Part shown: piece after piece, positions 21,040 through 33,702 of the stretch
Layout of the letters: each line of letters begins with the position of its first letter
How positions within the stretch are numbered: position 1 is the first letter of the stretch
DNA from: Pelodera strongyloides
Taxonomy: Eukaryota; Nematoda; Chromadorea; Rhabditida; Rhabditidae
Direction: 5' to 3'
Length of the DNA: 64,000 nucleotides
NCBI GenBank assembly: GCA_036852015.1
Contig: JAANDG010000525.1
Span: forward strand, 40,784 to 104,783
Program-made: the position numbers and the translations under genes
Notes under the pieces: model-generated
Database searches by the model: none
Told to the model about the DNA's origin: nothing
What the model saw: only the letters and a program-made list of their open reading frames with translations

Positions 21040-24000
21040 AATGAACGAGTTGAAAAAGAGGTCAAAATCTTGCCCACGGGTTTTTTGTACATGAAAACCC
21101 TGTGCTGCAAGGTCTTGTGCACACTGTAAGGTTAAAAAAGCAAAATCTTGCCACATGGTTTTGTACACAAAAACCCTGTGGCAATGATGCTGAACAAGTT
21201 AAAAACGAGGTCAAAATCTTGCCACATGGTTTTGTGCGCAAAAACCCTGTGGCAAGATGCTGAACGAAAAAAAACGAGGTCAAAATCTTGCCACACTGGT
21301 TTTTGTAACCTGAAAACCCTGTGGCAATGTTGAACAAGTTAAAAACGAGGTCAAAATCTTGCCACAGCTGGTTTTCACAAAAACCCTGTGGCAAGATGCT
21401 GAACGAGTTAAAAAAAAAGGTCAAAATCTTCACCATGGTTTTTGTACACGAAAACCCTGTGGCAAGGTGCTGAACAAGTTAAAAACGAGGTCAAATCTTG
21501 CCATGGTTTTTTGTACAAAAACCCTGTGGCAAGGGCTGAACAAGTTAAAAAACGAGGTCAAAATCTTGCCACAGGGTTTTGCCAAAGTGTTTGTGCACAA
21601 AACCCTGTGGCAAGATGCTGAACGAGTTAAAAACGAGGTCAAAATCTTGCCACATGGTTTTTGTACATGAAAACCCTGTGGCAAGGTGCTGAACAAGTTA
21701 AAAACGAGGTCAAAATCTTGCCACATGGTTTTTGTACACGAAAACCCTGTGGCAAGGTGCTGAACAAGTTAAAAACGAGGTCAAAATCTTGCCACAGGCT
21801 GTTTGTGCACAAAACCCTGTGGCAAAACCCTGTGCAAGAAACTTTAAAAAACGAGCTCTGCCACAGGTTTTTGTACACGAAAACCCTGTGGCAAGATGCT
21901 GAACGAGTTAAAAACGAGGTCAAAATCTTGCCACAGGCTGTTTGTGCACAAAACCCTGTGGCAAGATGCTGAACGAGTTAAAAACGAGGTCAAAATCTTG
22001 CCACATGGTTTTTGTACACGAAAACCCTGTGGCAAGATGCTGAACGAGTTAAAAACGAGGTCAAAATCTTGCCACAGGGTTTTTGTACACGAAAACCCTG
22101 TGGCAAGATGCTGAACGAGTTAAAAACGAGGTCAAAATCTTGCCACATGGTTTTTGTACACGAAAACCCTGTGGCAAGGTGCTGAACAAGTTAAAAACGA
22201 GGTCAAAATCTTGCCACATGGTTTTTGTACATGAAAACCCTGTGGCAAGGTGCTGAACAAGTTAAAAACGAGGTCAAAATCTTGCCACAGGGTGTTTGTG
22301 CACAAAACCCTGTGGCAAGATGCTGAACGAGTTAAAAACGAGGTCAAAATCTTGCCACATGGTTTTTGTACACGAAAACCCTGTGGCAAGGTGCTGAACA
22401 AGTTAAAAACGAGGTCAAAATCTTGCCACATGGTTTTTGTACACGAAACCCTGTGGCAAGGTGCTGAACAAGTTAAAAACGAGGTCAAAATCTTGCCACA
22501 GGCTGTTTGTGCACAAAACCCTGTGGCAAGATGCTGAACGAGTTAAAAACGAGGTCAAAATCTTGCCACATGGTTTTTGTACACGAAAACCCTGTGGCAA
22601 GGTGCTGAACGAGTTAAAACGAGGTCAAAATCTTGCCACAGGCTGTTTTGTGCACAAAACCCTGTGTGGCAAGATGCTGAACGAGTTAAAAACGAGGTCA
22701 AATCTTGCCACACTGGTTTTTTGTACACGAAAACCCTGTGGCAAGGTGCTGAAAAGTTAAAAACGAGGTCAAAATCTTGCCACAGGGTTTTTGTGTAACG
22801 AAAACCCTGTGGCAAGATGCTGAACGAGTTAAAAACGAGGTCAAAATCTTGCCACATGGTTTTTTTGTACACGAAAACCCTGTGGCAAGATGCTGAACGA
22901 GTTAAAAACGAGGCAAAAATCTTGCCACAGGCTTTTGTGCACAAAACCGTGTGGCAAGATGCTGAACGAGTTAAAAACGAGGTCAAAATCTTGCCACATG
23001 GTTTTTTGTACACGAAAACCCTGTGGCAAGGTGCTGAACGAGTTAAAACGAGGTCAAAATCAAAATTGCCACAGGGTTTTTTTGTACACGAAAACCCTGT
23101 GGCAAGATGCTGAACGAGTTAAAAACGAGGTCAAAATCTTGCCACAGGACAGGGTTTCTGTTCACAAAAACCCTGTGGCAAGATGCTGAACGAGTTAAGA
23201 ACGAGGTCAAAATCTTGCCACATGCTGTTTGTGCACAAAACCCTGTGGCAAGATGCTGAACAAGTTAAAAACGAGGTCAAAATCTTGCCACAGGCTGTTT
23301 GTGCACAAAACCCTGTGGCAAGATGCTGAACGAGTTAAAAACGAGGTCAAAATCTTGCCACAGGTTTTTCTGTACACGAAAACCCTGTGGCAAGATGCTG
23401 AACAAGTTAAAAACGAGGTCAAAATCTTGCCACAGCACAGGGTTTCTGTGCACAAAAACCCTGTGGCAAGATGCTGAACGAGTTAAAAACGAGGTCAAAA
23501 TCTTGCCACATGGTTTTTGTACACGAAAACCCTGTGGCAAGGTGCTGAACAAGTTAAAAACGAGGTCAAAATCTTGCCACAGGCGGTTTTTTGGCACAAA
23601 ACCCTGTGGCAAGATGCTGAACGAGTTAAAAACGAGGTCAAAATCTTTGCCACAGGGTTTTTGTACACGAAAACCCTGTGGCAAGGTTTGCTGAAAAAAC
23701 GAGGTCAAAAAAATCTTGCCACATGGTTTTTGTACATGAAAACCCTGTGGCAAAGATGCTGAACAGTTAAAAACGAGGTCAAAATCTTGCCACAGGTTTT
23801 TTTTTTTTGCACAAAAACCCTGTGGCAAGATGCTGAACGAACGAGTTAAAAACGAGGTCAAAATCTTGCCACATGGTTTTTGTGCACGAAAACCCTGTGG
23901 CAAGATGCTGAACGAGTTAAAAACGAGGTCAAAATCTTGCCACAGGGTTGTTTGTGCACAAAACCCTGTGGCAAGATGCTGAACGAGTTAAAAACGAGGT

Positions 24001-27000
24001 CAAAATCTTGCCACATGGTTTTTGTACACGAAAACCCTGTGGCAAGATGCTGAACAAGTTAAAAACGAGGTCAAAATCTTGCCACAGGGGGTTTTGTACA
24101 CAAAACCCTGTGGCAAGATGCTGAACGAGTTAAAAAAAAACGAGGTCAAAATCTTGCCACAGGGTTTTTTTTGTACACGAAAACCCTGTGGCAAGGTGCT
24201 GAACAAGTTAAAAAACGAGGTCAAAATCTTGCCACAGGTTTTTGTGCACAAAACCCCTGTGCAAGATGCTGAACAAGAGTTAAAAACGAGGTCAAAATCT
24301 TGCCACAGGCTGTTTGTGCGCAAAACCCTGTGGCAAGATGCTGAACGAGTTAAAAACGAGGTCAAAATCTTGCCACATGGTTTTTGTACACGAAAAACCC
24401 CTGTGGCAAGGTGCTGAACGAGTTAAAAAACGAGGTCAAAATCTTGCCACAGGTTTTTTGTGCACAAAAAACCCTGTGGCAAGATGCTGAACGAGTTAAA
24501 AAAAGGGTCAAAATCTTTGCCACAGGGTTTTTGTGCACGAAAACCCGTGTGCAAGATGCTGAACGAGTTAAAAACGAGGTCAAAATCTTGCCACATGGTT
24601 TTTGTACACGAAAAACCTGTGGCAAGGTGCTGAACAAGTTAAAAACGAGGTCAAAATCTTGCCACAGGCTGTTTTGTGCACAAAACCCTGTGGCAAGATG
24701 CTGAACGAGTTAAAAACGAGGTCAAAATCTTGCCACATGGTTTTTTGTGCACAAAAACCCTGTGGCAAGATGCTGAACGAGTTAAAAACGAGGTCAAAAT
24801 CTTGCCACATGGTTTTTGTACACGAAAACCCTGTGGCAAGGTGCTGAACAAGTTAAAAACGAGGTCAAAATCTTGCCACAGGGTTTTGTGCACAAAACCC
24901 TGTGGCAAGATGCTGAACGAGTTAAAAACGAGGTCAAAATCTTGCCACAGGCTGTTTGTGCGCAAAACCCTGTGGCAAGATGCTGAACGAGTTAAAAACG
25001 AGGTCAAAATCTGCCACAGGGTTTTTGCACAAAACCGTGTGGCAAGATTCTGAACGAGTTAAAAACGAGGTCAAAATCTTGCCACATGGTTTTTGTACAT
25101 GAAAACCCTGTGGCAAGATGCTGAACGAGTTAAAAACGAGGTCAAAATCTTGCCACATTGTTTTTGTACACAAAACCCCTGTGGCAAGGTGCTGAACAAG
25201 TTAAAAACGAGGTCAAAATCTTGCCACATGGTTTTTTGTGCACAAAAACCCTGTGGCAAGATGCTGAACGAGTTAAAAACGAGGTCAAAATCTTGCCACA
25301 GGGTATCTGTGCGCAAAAACCCTGTGGCAAGATGCTGAACGAGTTGAAAAACGAGGTCAAAATCTTGCCACATGGTTTTTGTACATGAAAACCCTGTGGC
25401 AAGGTGCTGAACAAGTTAAAAACGAGGTCAAAATCTTGCCACATGGTTTTTGTACACGAAAACCCTGTGGCAAGATGCTGAACGAGTTAAAAACGAGGTC
25501 AAAATCTTGCCACAGGCTGTTTGTGCACAAAACCCTGTGGCAAGATGCTGAACGAAGTTAAAAACGAGGTCAAAATCTTGCCACAGGCTGTTTGTGCACA
25601 AACCCTGTGGCAAGATGCTGAACGAGTTAAAAACGAGGTCAAAATCTTGCCACATGGTTTTTGTACACGAAAACCCTGTGGCAAGGTGCTGAACAAGTTA
25701 AAAACGAGGTCAAAATCTTGCCACATGGTTTTTGTACACGAAAACCCTGTGGCAAGATGCTGAACGAGTTAAAAACGAGGTCAAAATCTTGCCACAGGCT
25801 GTTTGTGCACAAAACCCTGTGGCAAGATGCTGAACGAGTTAAAAACGAGGTCAAAATCTTGCCACATGGTTTTTGTACACGAAAACCCTGTGGCAAGGTG
25901 CTGAACAAGTTAAAAACGAGGTCAAAATCTTGCCACAGGCTGTTTGTGCACAAAAACCCTGTGGCAAGATGCTGAACGAGTTAAAAACGAGGTCAAAATC
26001 TTGCCACATGGTTTTTGTACACGAAAACCCTGTGGCAAGGTGCTGAACAAGTTAAAACGAGGTCAACAATCTTGCCACATGGTTTTTGTACACGAAAAAA
26101 CCGGTGGCAAGATGCTGAACGAGTTAAAAACGAGGTCAAAATCTTGCCACATGGGTTTTTGTACACGAAAACCCTGTGGCAAGGTGCTGAACGAGTTAAA
26201 AACGAGGTCAAAATCTTGCCACAGGTTTTGCCAAAACCCTGTGGCAAGATGCTGAACGAAAAAGTTTTTTTTTTTTAAAAACGTCTTTTTTTTTTTTTTT
26301 TTTTTTTGTTTGCAAAAACCCTGTGTGGCAAGGTGCTGAACGAGTTAAAAACGAGGTCAAAATCTTGCCACATGGTTTTTTGTACACGAAAAACCCTGGC
26401 AAGATGCTGAACGAGTTAAAAACGAGGTCAAAATCTTTGCCACAGGGTTTGTGCACAAAAACCCTGTGGCAAGATGCTGAACGAGTTAAAAACGAGGTCA
26501 AAATCTTGCCACAGGCTTTTGTGCACAAAACCGTGTGGCAAGATGCTGAACAAGTTAAAAACGAAAAATCTTGCCACAGGTTTTGGTGCACAAAACCGTG
26601 TGGCAAGATGCTGAACGAGTTAAAAACGAGGTCAAAATCTTGCCACAGGCTTTGTGCACGAAAACCCTGTGGCAAGATGCTGAACAAGTTAAAAACGAGG
26701 TCAAAATCTTGCCACAGGCTGTTTGTGCACAAAACCCTGTGGCAAGATGCTGAACGAGTTAAAAACGAGGTCAAAATCTTGCCACATGGTTTTTGTGCAC
26801 ACGAAAACCCTGTGGCAAGGTGCTGAACAAGTTAAAAACGAGGTCAAAATCTTGCCACAGGCTTTTTGTGCACAAAACCCTGTGGCAAGATGCTGAACGA
26901 GTTAAAAACGAGGTCAAAATCTTGCCACAGGTAGCTTTTTGCACGAAAACCCTGTGGCAAGATGCTGAACAAGTTGAAAACGAGGTCAAAATCTTGCCAC

Positions 27001-27450
27001 ATGGTTTTTTGTGCACAAAACCCTGTGGCAAGATGCTGAAGAGTTAAAACGTCAAAATCTTGCCAAAACTGAAAGGGTGAACAAAAAAACCCAATGCTGC
27101 CGAGTTAAAAACGGGGTCAAAAAATCTGCCACATGGTTCGTCATCAAAAACCCTGTGGCAAGATCTGAACAAGTTAAAACGAGGTCAAAATCTTGCCCAG
27201 GTTTTGTTGGTCTTGTACGGGTTCAAACGATTCTTGCCGTTTTTTGTACTGAAAACCCTGTGGCAGGTGCTGAACAAGTTAAAAGGGGGGTGGAAATGTC
27301 AAATCTTGCCACATGGTTTTTGTGCACAAAAACCCGTTGTGGCAATGCTCAACGAGTTAAAAACGAGGTCAAAATCTTGCCACAGGGTTTGTGCAAAACC
27401 CTGTGGCAGATGCTGAACGGTTAAAACAGGTCAAAATCGTGCCACAAAAT
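21040..27450. repeat. Satellite, 71-bp unit with internal palindrome (about 90 copies)
   Basis: The unit reads GTTAAAAACGAGGTCAAAAT, CTTGCCACAGGGTTTTTGT, GCACAAAAACCCTGTGGCAAG, ATGCTGAACGA. The CTTGCCACAGGG/CCCTGTGGCAAG arms make each unit a hairpin; 24872-24909 is a perfect 38-bp palindrome. Two unit types recur: one with ATGG...GTACACG and GGTGCTGAACAAG, one with AGGCTG...GTGCACA and GATGCTGAACGAG. The diagnostic bases tend to travel together. Open frames on both strands arise only because a 71-bp period shifts frame at each unit. Indels cluster in T runs. There is a 27-T run at 26286-26311. Confidence 0.97.
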
Positions 27451-30400
27451 GTTATTATTTTTTTTTTTGTTGGTTTTTTGGGGGTTTTAGCAAGATTACG
27501 TTGAGGTGCAACCCTCCTAATTGTTGGGTGCAGGAAGGTGGCTTGGAATACTAGGTTACGGAGAAAGGGGGAACTAAGAGGTGGGCAGATAGATCAAAAA
27601 TGGGGCCACACTTGGGTTGTGTTTAGCGTCCGAAAAACCTCGGGGGCATGTGCGGGAGCATTTAAAAACGATCCGAGGCAGGGAAGGTGGCTGGAGCGGA
27701 GCTAGGGGGGGGGGGCGGGGTGTGTGGGGCACAAGGCCCCTGGTGGCAAGAGTGCATGTAAGCAGTTAGTGTGAAAAACAGGGTGCAACATCCGTTTGGC
27801 CGCATGATTGTGTTACCGAAAGGGGCCCATGTGTGCAGATGCTGAACCATTAAGAAACGAGGGCAACACGGGCCCAGCGTGGGGGTGCACACAACCGGGG
27901 CAAGCGAACCGTAAAACACGAGTTCGGAATCTGCAGGCATTGTTTGTGGTTACAACCTAAGCCAGTGGGCAAGGGGGCTGATGCATGAAGAAACTGTAAC
28001 GAGTCCGCGGGGAAAATCTGGCCACAGGGTGGTTGTTGTTGTACAGGGGCGGAGAGCCCTGGGGCAAATGCGAGGGCAGTTGAAAAACATAGTGGTTCAA
28101 CATGCGTGGCCACGGTGTTGTTGGGTGTTCCAGACAAACCCGTGGGTAGCAATTGTAACAAGTTGAACACACAGCGAACTCGGCCACACGGGTGTGCCCA
28201 AACACCACCGTGTCACTTCTAACGTATTAAAAACGAATCAAAATCTTGCCCATGTTTTTGTTACACGAAAACCCGGTTCAGCTAATAAAAAAGAAGCGGT
28301 GGTCAGCAACTTTGCCACAGGGGTTTAGATAGTATGTGTACACGTACACCCTGTAAGGCGGAAGCAGGTTAAAAACGAGATCACTATGGGCCCAACAGGG
28401 TTGCTGTTCACAAAAACCCTGCGGCAAATGTCTTGAGACGAGTGAACGAGTCAATCCTTGCCACTATCTTGTGTCACAAAACCCGGCAGGATGCTGAACA
28501 AGTAAAAACGAGTTCAAATCTGGCCACGCGGTTGTTCCTCAAACCCTGTGGCAAGAGCTGGAACAGTTGGAACAAACATAAAGAAGCCGTGAAGAAAAAG
28601 AAGCGGCTGGGAAGTCAAATCGGCCACAGGATTTGTGTACATTATGACTACCCGAAAACACAGGTGTGCAATCGAACAAGTTAGCGCCAAGCTTCAAAAC
28701 GTACCAACTGACAGGTGTGTTCTGTCACAAGAAGGCCCTCGAGGAGTGCGGGACGAGCTAAAAACGAAACAGGCTAAATCTTGCCACATGGTTGTGTTGG
28801 GGAACAAGAAAACCGAACCCGTGGCTCACTGTGGCTGGTAATCGATTAATAACGAGGGCCAAATCTGTCCACAGGGATGGTCTGTGTGCCTACAAACACC
28901 GGTGGGCAATGCTGATAAGAACTATGTGAAAACGAGGGTCAAAATCTGGCACATGGTTTTTGTACACGAGAACACACGTGCAGGACTTGGCAGGAACGAG
29001 ATAAGAGTCAAAATCTTCCACAGGGGGGTTGGGGTACACTAAACCCGTTAAATGCTGAACAAGGTTATAAACGAGGGTCCCAAATCGTGCCAACACACAC
29101 AGTAAACCGAGTAGAAAACAGATGGTCAGAGAGAGACAGGGTCGTCACAAAACCTGTTGCACAGATGCTGAAGCGAGTTAAAAAGCGAGTCACCATCTTG
29201 CCGACATTCTGTTTATAGCAACTAAACCCGTGGCAATATGCGAAACCAGTTAAAAACTAGGTCAACATCTTGCCAGCGCCTGTTTGTGCACCAAGAATGA
29301 CGACACGGTGGGATGCATATGCTGAACGAGTTAAAAAAAAACGCGGGTCAAATCCGTCCACAATGGTTTTGTACCCAAACCTGTGCAAGGTGCTGAACAA
29401 TTAAAACGAGTCAAAATCTTACCAGCAGACAAGGGTTGATCGTTTCAACCAAAACCCGTCCAAGTTGCTTGCCGCCACAGGTACAAACGAGAAGTCCAAA
29501 GTCTAGGGGCCACAGGTGGGGGGGGGGTTTTTGTCCAAACGCAAAAACCCTTGTCAAATCGGAGATCTGATAAGTTAAAAAAGAAGCGATGTAAAAAAAA
29601 AAATCGTCCACAAACGGCTAATAATAATTTGCACAAAACGAGCCGGGTGGCATATTGACATGGAAGGCAAGTCTAACAAGGACCGCAGGGTACAGAACTA
29701 CTGCCCACAGGCTGTTTTGATGTACGCAAGGACCCGTGTGGCAAGATGCGAACGAGTGTAAAAACGAGGTCAAATCTGCCACATGGTTTTTTTGTACACG
29801 AAAACACCTTGGCAATGGGCTGGAAAATAACACGTTTAAAACGAGTCAAAAGAATCGATGCCACAAGCGTGGTTTTGTTGGTGGCACAAAAAACCCTGAG
29901 TGGCAAGATGCTGACGGGGTAAAAACGAGGTCAAAATCTTGCCACAGGGTTTTTGGACAAAAAGAGGGGCAAGATGCTGAACGAGTTAAAACGGGGGCAA
30001 AATCTTGCCACAAGTGTTTGCTGTACACGAAACCCTGTGGCAAGAAAAAAAAAAAAAAAAAAAAAAAAAAATCGAAAAAGAAAAAAAAAGCACGAGGGGT
30101 CAAATGCTGCCACAGTGGCTGTTTGGGGGTGGCACGAAACCCATGAGGCCAGAAGGCTGAAACAATAAAACGAGGGCAGAATCTTGCCACCAAAGTTGGG
30201 TACGGGGGGGATCACACGAAAAGCCCCTGGGGCAAGTTGCTGGAACATTTAAGAACAAGTCAAAATCCTTGCCACATAGGTATGTTGTGTGGTTTTTCAT
30301 CTGGAAAACCCCGGGGCAAAGTGCTAAGTAAGCGAGTTAACAAAACGGGGGGCAACAAATGCTGGCCACCGGGCTGTGCGCAGACAAAACACAGTGGCCA

Positions 30401-32640
30401 AGCGAACTAGTTGGAAAAAGAAAACACACAAGTGGCTTTGGCATAAGGGACACTGGCCACAATAGGCTTTTGAGCTGGCAAAAGGAGAAAACACGAGAAG
30501 ACAAGACGGCGAGGGTGGGCATGGGCAGCGGGGGCGCAAAAAGGGAAAAAGGAAGAGGAAAGGTCATAGGAAACGGCATGAAGGGGGATTATGAGGGCGG
30601 AGTCTCCTAGTAGGAAGGAAAACAAAAAGCACCAAGATGTGAAAAAGAATCGTGACAGAAAAAGCTGAAACAGTCATCACGGGTCACACAACACAAAATA
30701 CTGCACGGTGGAACTACATGGCATATACAATGTACCACAAAAACCCTGTAGCACAATAGCTAAAAAAACTTGGACAGAACAGGGTTTCTAGCCTACAACA
30801 ACTTGGACACAATGGACACAAACAAGTGCAAGGAAGCCGAGTCGAAAGGGTCTAAACATGAAAAACAAATCTAGTCGACCAAAAAAAATACATGCGTGCC
30901 CCCCAAAATATCTCAACCCTAGTGGTGGTACAACTACACCCTGGACACAAAGAGGACTTAGCAATAAACAAACATTATAACCCCCTGGACAAAATAGATC
31001 GGGTGTTGTCTTCTGGGACGTATAAAACAAAAATAAGGTGAAGAAAACATACACGAAAGAACTCGGTGAACGCGAGAGTATGCACGACATCTTACTGAAA
31101 AAGAAAAGACATATCATTGACAAAAATAAGGGAAAAAACGTGGCGTGGGCAAACACGATGGAGAGATGGTTTGTTGCTGAGATAACCCCTGGAGCATCGT
31201 GTTGCTAAGACGCTAGTTTAAACAAACATTGTCACAATCTGTGTGCACCACCACAGCCGGTTTGTGAGTGCACAAACACTGGATCACCGCTATGAGACTG
31301 TCGCCCGGCACCCCAGTCGGAGAAACCAAAATAACGGCGCCGTCACAGGCAATGTGAAACCCAAAAATAGCGCGTCTGGGATAAGAAATGTCTCCAAAGA
31401 GTTTCCAAAAGGTGACGTAACGGTGCGAGATAAGTGCCGAGCGCAGCAACTTGCGCCTACCACAACATTAAATCCGCCCTGTTCTGCAAACGTTTTTGAA
31501 ACGCTCGAGATCTGCCGTAGATGGCAGTCGGTTTGTACTAATAAAATTTTCCGCAATAGCACAGATCGCACTATAGTTAGAGCCGAGTGGTCCGGTAGGA
31601 GGCGCTTTCCAGAAAGTTCTAAAACGGAGGTAGAAATGATGAGCCAACACGGACTGCGGTATCACGTCAGTGTGTTTAAACAAGGTGCCTACGCGTGATA
31701 CCCGAAGGGGGACAAAGAACCGTATATAGATATCCGTACGCCGTTTCGAGTGACGTTTGAATATAGTCGTGCAATATTCCGATCCCAGCCCCAAAACGCA
31801 ACACATTAAGCGGGGACGAAACTGTGCGGGCTCGCCAACAAATTCCCTTGTGATATGGGAACACCCACAACTGTTAACCGGCGCCTAACTTGCTGGTTAT
31901 ATCGAAGATTAAGCGGCGTGGGGCACAAAACAAAAAACACATCGGAAATGCTGAGGCAGTATTGTTGAACGGGGTAAAAACTCCGTGCCACATGGTTTTG
32001 TACAGGAAAACCCTGTGGGTTAAGGCTAGGTGCTGAACAAGTTAACAACGAGGTCAAATTCTTGCAACAGACATTATTTGGGGTTTGTAAAAAAACAACA
32101 AACAAACCCTGGATTGGCAAGGTGCTGAACAAGTTCAAAACGAGGAAAATCTTGCCACATGCGGTTGATGGTACCAAACCCTGTGCACGTGCGAACAGCG
32201 TTAAAAATAGAGTGGGTCAAAATCTTGCCGGGTGGGGGGGGGTATTTTTCCTCGAAAGCGTGTGCAGATCCAATTAAAAAGAAACTGAAGTTAAAAGGAT
32301 GAGGTCACAAAATCTGTGACCCCAAGGAGGGGAGGGGGTGGAACTTTTGATAATATGAACACGAAAAAAGAGTTGTGAGCGAGATAGTCATTAGAGTCTG
32401 GTTTGCAAAACGAGGTCATAATCGTGCCACAGAGGTTGGTTTTATTGTGCATAATCCTGTGGCAAGACGCTGAACCAGTTAAAAACGAGGTAAAATTTTG
32501 ACCGGCTGTTTGTGTACAAAACCTGTGGCAAAATGCTGACGAGTTAAAAACGAGGTCAAGATCTTGCAACATGGTTTTTGTACACGAAAAAGCGTGTGCA
32601 AGATGCTGAACGGAGTTTAAAAACGAGAGTTGCAATTGAT
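27451..32640. repeat. Corrupted continuation of the 71-bp satellite
   Basis: Unit landmarks (AAAACGAGGTCAAAATCTTG, CCACAGG, AACCCTGTGGCAAG, TGCTGAAC) recur at roughly the satellite spacing but with dense random substitutions and indels, G runs (27706-27722) and an A run of about 29 (30045-30073). Better copies return at 31970-32110 and 32420-32640. From 30600 to 31960 the unit is hardly visible. The pattern suggests low-quality consensus more than biological decay; open frames here are not genes. Confidence 0.75.
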
Positions 32641-32814
32641 GCCCAAAACGGTGCCGTCTAAGAGGGTCCCCGGGTTAACCTTAATGTGGAAGAAAAGGCC
32701 GCCCCCCCGCCCCCCCTTAGCTGGCTTTCATAATACGTTACGCGGCACGCTACGCGGGCATCCGAGACCACCCATCGAAGACCACCCATCGTTGGCGCCG
32801 ATCGATATGATTAA

Positions 32815-33311
32815 AGGGTCAGCCACCGATATAACTATATTTATTATTTGTTATAATTCATAAAAGAGATTTATTAAAATATATACAGACTAAATATTAT
32901 TCAGTTTTTCCATGGGAAGTTTTTCCTTGAGCTTTCCTTACGGAAGTACCGTAGAGCCGTCTTTTTAAGGTCATGCATTTTTGTTCACTTGTTTGCCTCG
33001 TTGTCTGCACTCGCATGTGCATATGTGTCTTCTTAGGCTGGTGCCTCTTATTCAGCATACTCTCTCGTCTTTCGCCCAGGACTATATAATCACACAACTA
33101 CGGTACTATGAGATGTTTTAACTTCCTTAAAATGTTTTTAATTTTTTTAACCAAGGCCTGTCTACGGTACCTTCTGTAAGGAAAGCTCACGGGAAAAACT
33201 TCCCCATGGTAAAACTGAATAATATTTGGTATGTATATATTATAATAAATATCCTTTTTATGAATTATGAACAAATAATAAATATAGGTTTATATCGGTG
33301 GGCCTGTCCCT
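32815..33311. mobile_element. TTAA palindromic element, family E copy 1
   Basis: TTAA, AGGGTCAGCCACCGATATAA ... TTATATCGGTGGGCCTGTCCCT, TTAA. The arms run over 200 bp (TATTCAGTTTTTCCATGGG and its complement) with a loop holding GGCTGGTGCCTCTTATTCAG. A second copy is 57126-57918. Confidence 0.9.
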
Positions 33312-33340
33312 TTAATGCACACGCGTAAAGAATTTCCTTG

Positions 33341-33511
33341 CTAGACCCAAATCAGGTTTCTTTTTCCAATATTTTGCGACGCCAATAATTTCTTGGTGCT
33401 GATAGCTTTGTATTTTTTCTGTAATTCTCTTTCATTGGGTTCTGCATCTTCAGCTGGTACCAACCGTAAACAAGTTGGTAGCGCCTTTGTATTTATCAAT
33501 TGTGAATAGTG
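33341..33511 (-). pseudogene. C-terminal coding fragment, unknown family
   Basis: A 56-codon minus-strand frame, HYSQLINTKALPTCLRLVPA, then EDAEPNERELQKKYKAISTK, then KLLASQNIGKRNLIWV and TAG. The composition (acidic/basic, few rare residues) is coding-like. A TAG stands just before it, so no upstream continuation is visible. The 12-bp target-site copy of the neighbouring insertion overlaps its first codons. Not recognised. Confidence 0.35.
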
Positions 33512-33516
33512 CTATT

Positions 33517-33702
33517 AAGAAAGGTTTCTCTCTTCATGGGGGACGTCCGGTCGTAAATAAAGTACAGTAGGCACGTGCCGAGCCTTTGGACTCCCGAGGT
33601 TTTAGAATACAAGACAAGTCAGAATTCTTATCTTTATTCACCAACGTTTCGGCAAAGCCATTATCAAGGTGCAACCTCAAACTTGGGTAATTAAACCTGG
33701 GT
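33517..33702 (-). mobile_element. 186-bp retro-insertion carrying SL1, flanked by 12-bp target-site duplication
   Basis: The 12-mer AATAGTGCTATT occurs at 33505-33516 and again at 33703-33714, exactly bounding 186 bp. Read on the minus strand the insert starts ACCCA, then the full SL1 sequence, then GTTGCACCTTGATAATGG, CTTTGCCGAAACGTTGGTG, AATAAAGATAAG... and ends GAGAGAAACCTTTCTT, with no poly(A). The target duplication points to retroposition (or a similar integrase-free route). The part after SL1 folds as a hammerhead-like hairpin; similar CTGATGA/GAAA motifs are known from Penelope-like elements and retrozymes, as I recall that literature. Origin from an SL1 trans-spliced element transcript is the simplest reading but is inferred. 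Confidence 0.7.
33676..33697 (-). other. Exact 22-nt spliced leader SL1 sequence
   Basis: The minus strand carries all 22 bases of the nematode SL1 leader (begins GGTTTAATTACCC, ends AAGTTTGAG). It is followed by GTTGCACC, not the SL RNA intron start GTAAAC, and no Sm site or SL RNA stem-loops follow within 100 nt, so this is not an SL RNA gene. Confidence 0.9.

Noticed and set aside
20422..27424. Dozens of overlapping open frames on both strands with recurring KNEVKILPHGF / DFDLVFNLFS peptides
   Set aside because: They are translations of the 71-bp satellite. The period is not a multiple of three, so every frame is visited; no codon bias, start context or splice signals.
21040..27450. CRISPR-like array with palindromic repeats
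   Set aside because: The sequence between palindromes is conserved, not unique, the host is a eukaryote, and no cas genes exist.
31243..31698. 151-codon open frame
   Set aside because: It lies in the corrupted satellite tract, has a comparable open frame on the other strand, and shows no domain or splice context.
33600..33702. SL RNA gene
   Set aside because: SL1 is followed by GTTGCACC instead of the SL RNA intron, and no Sm site or stem-loops follow.
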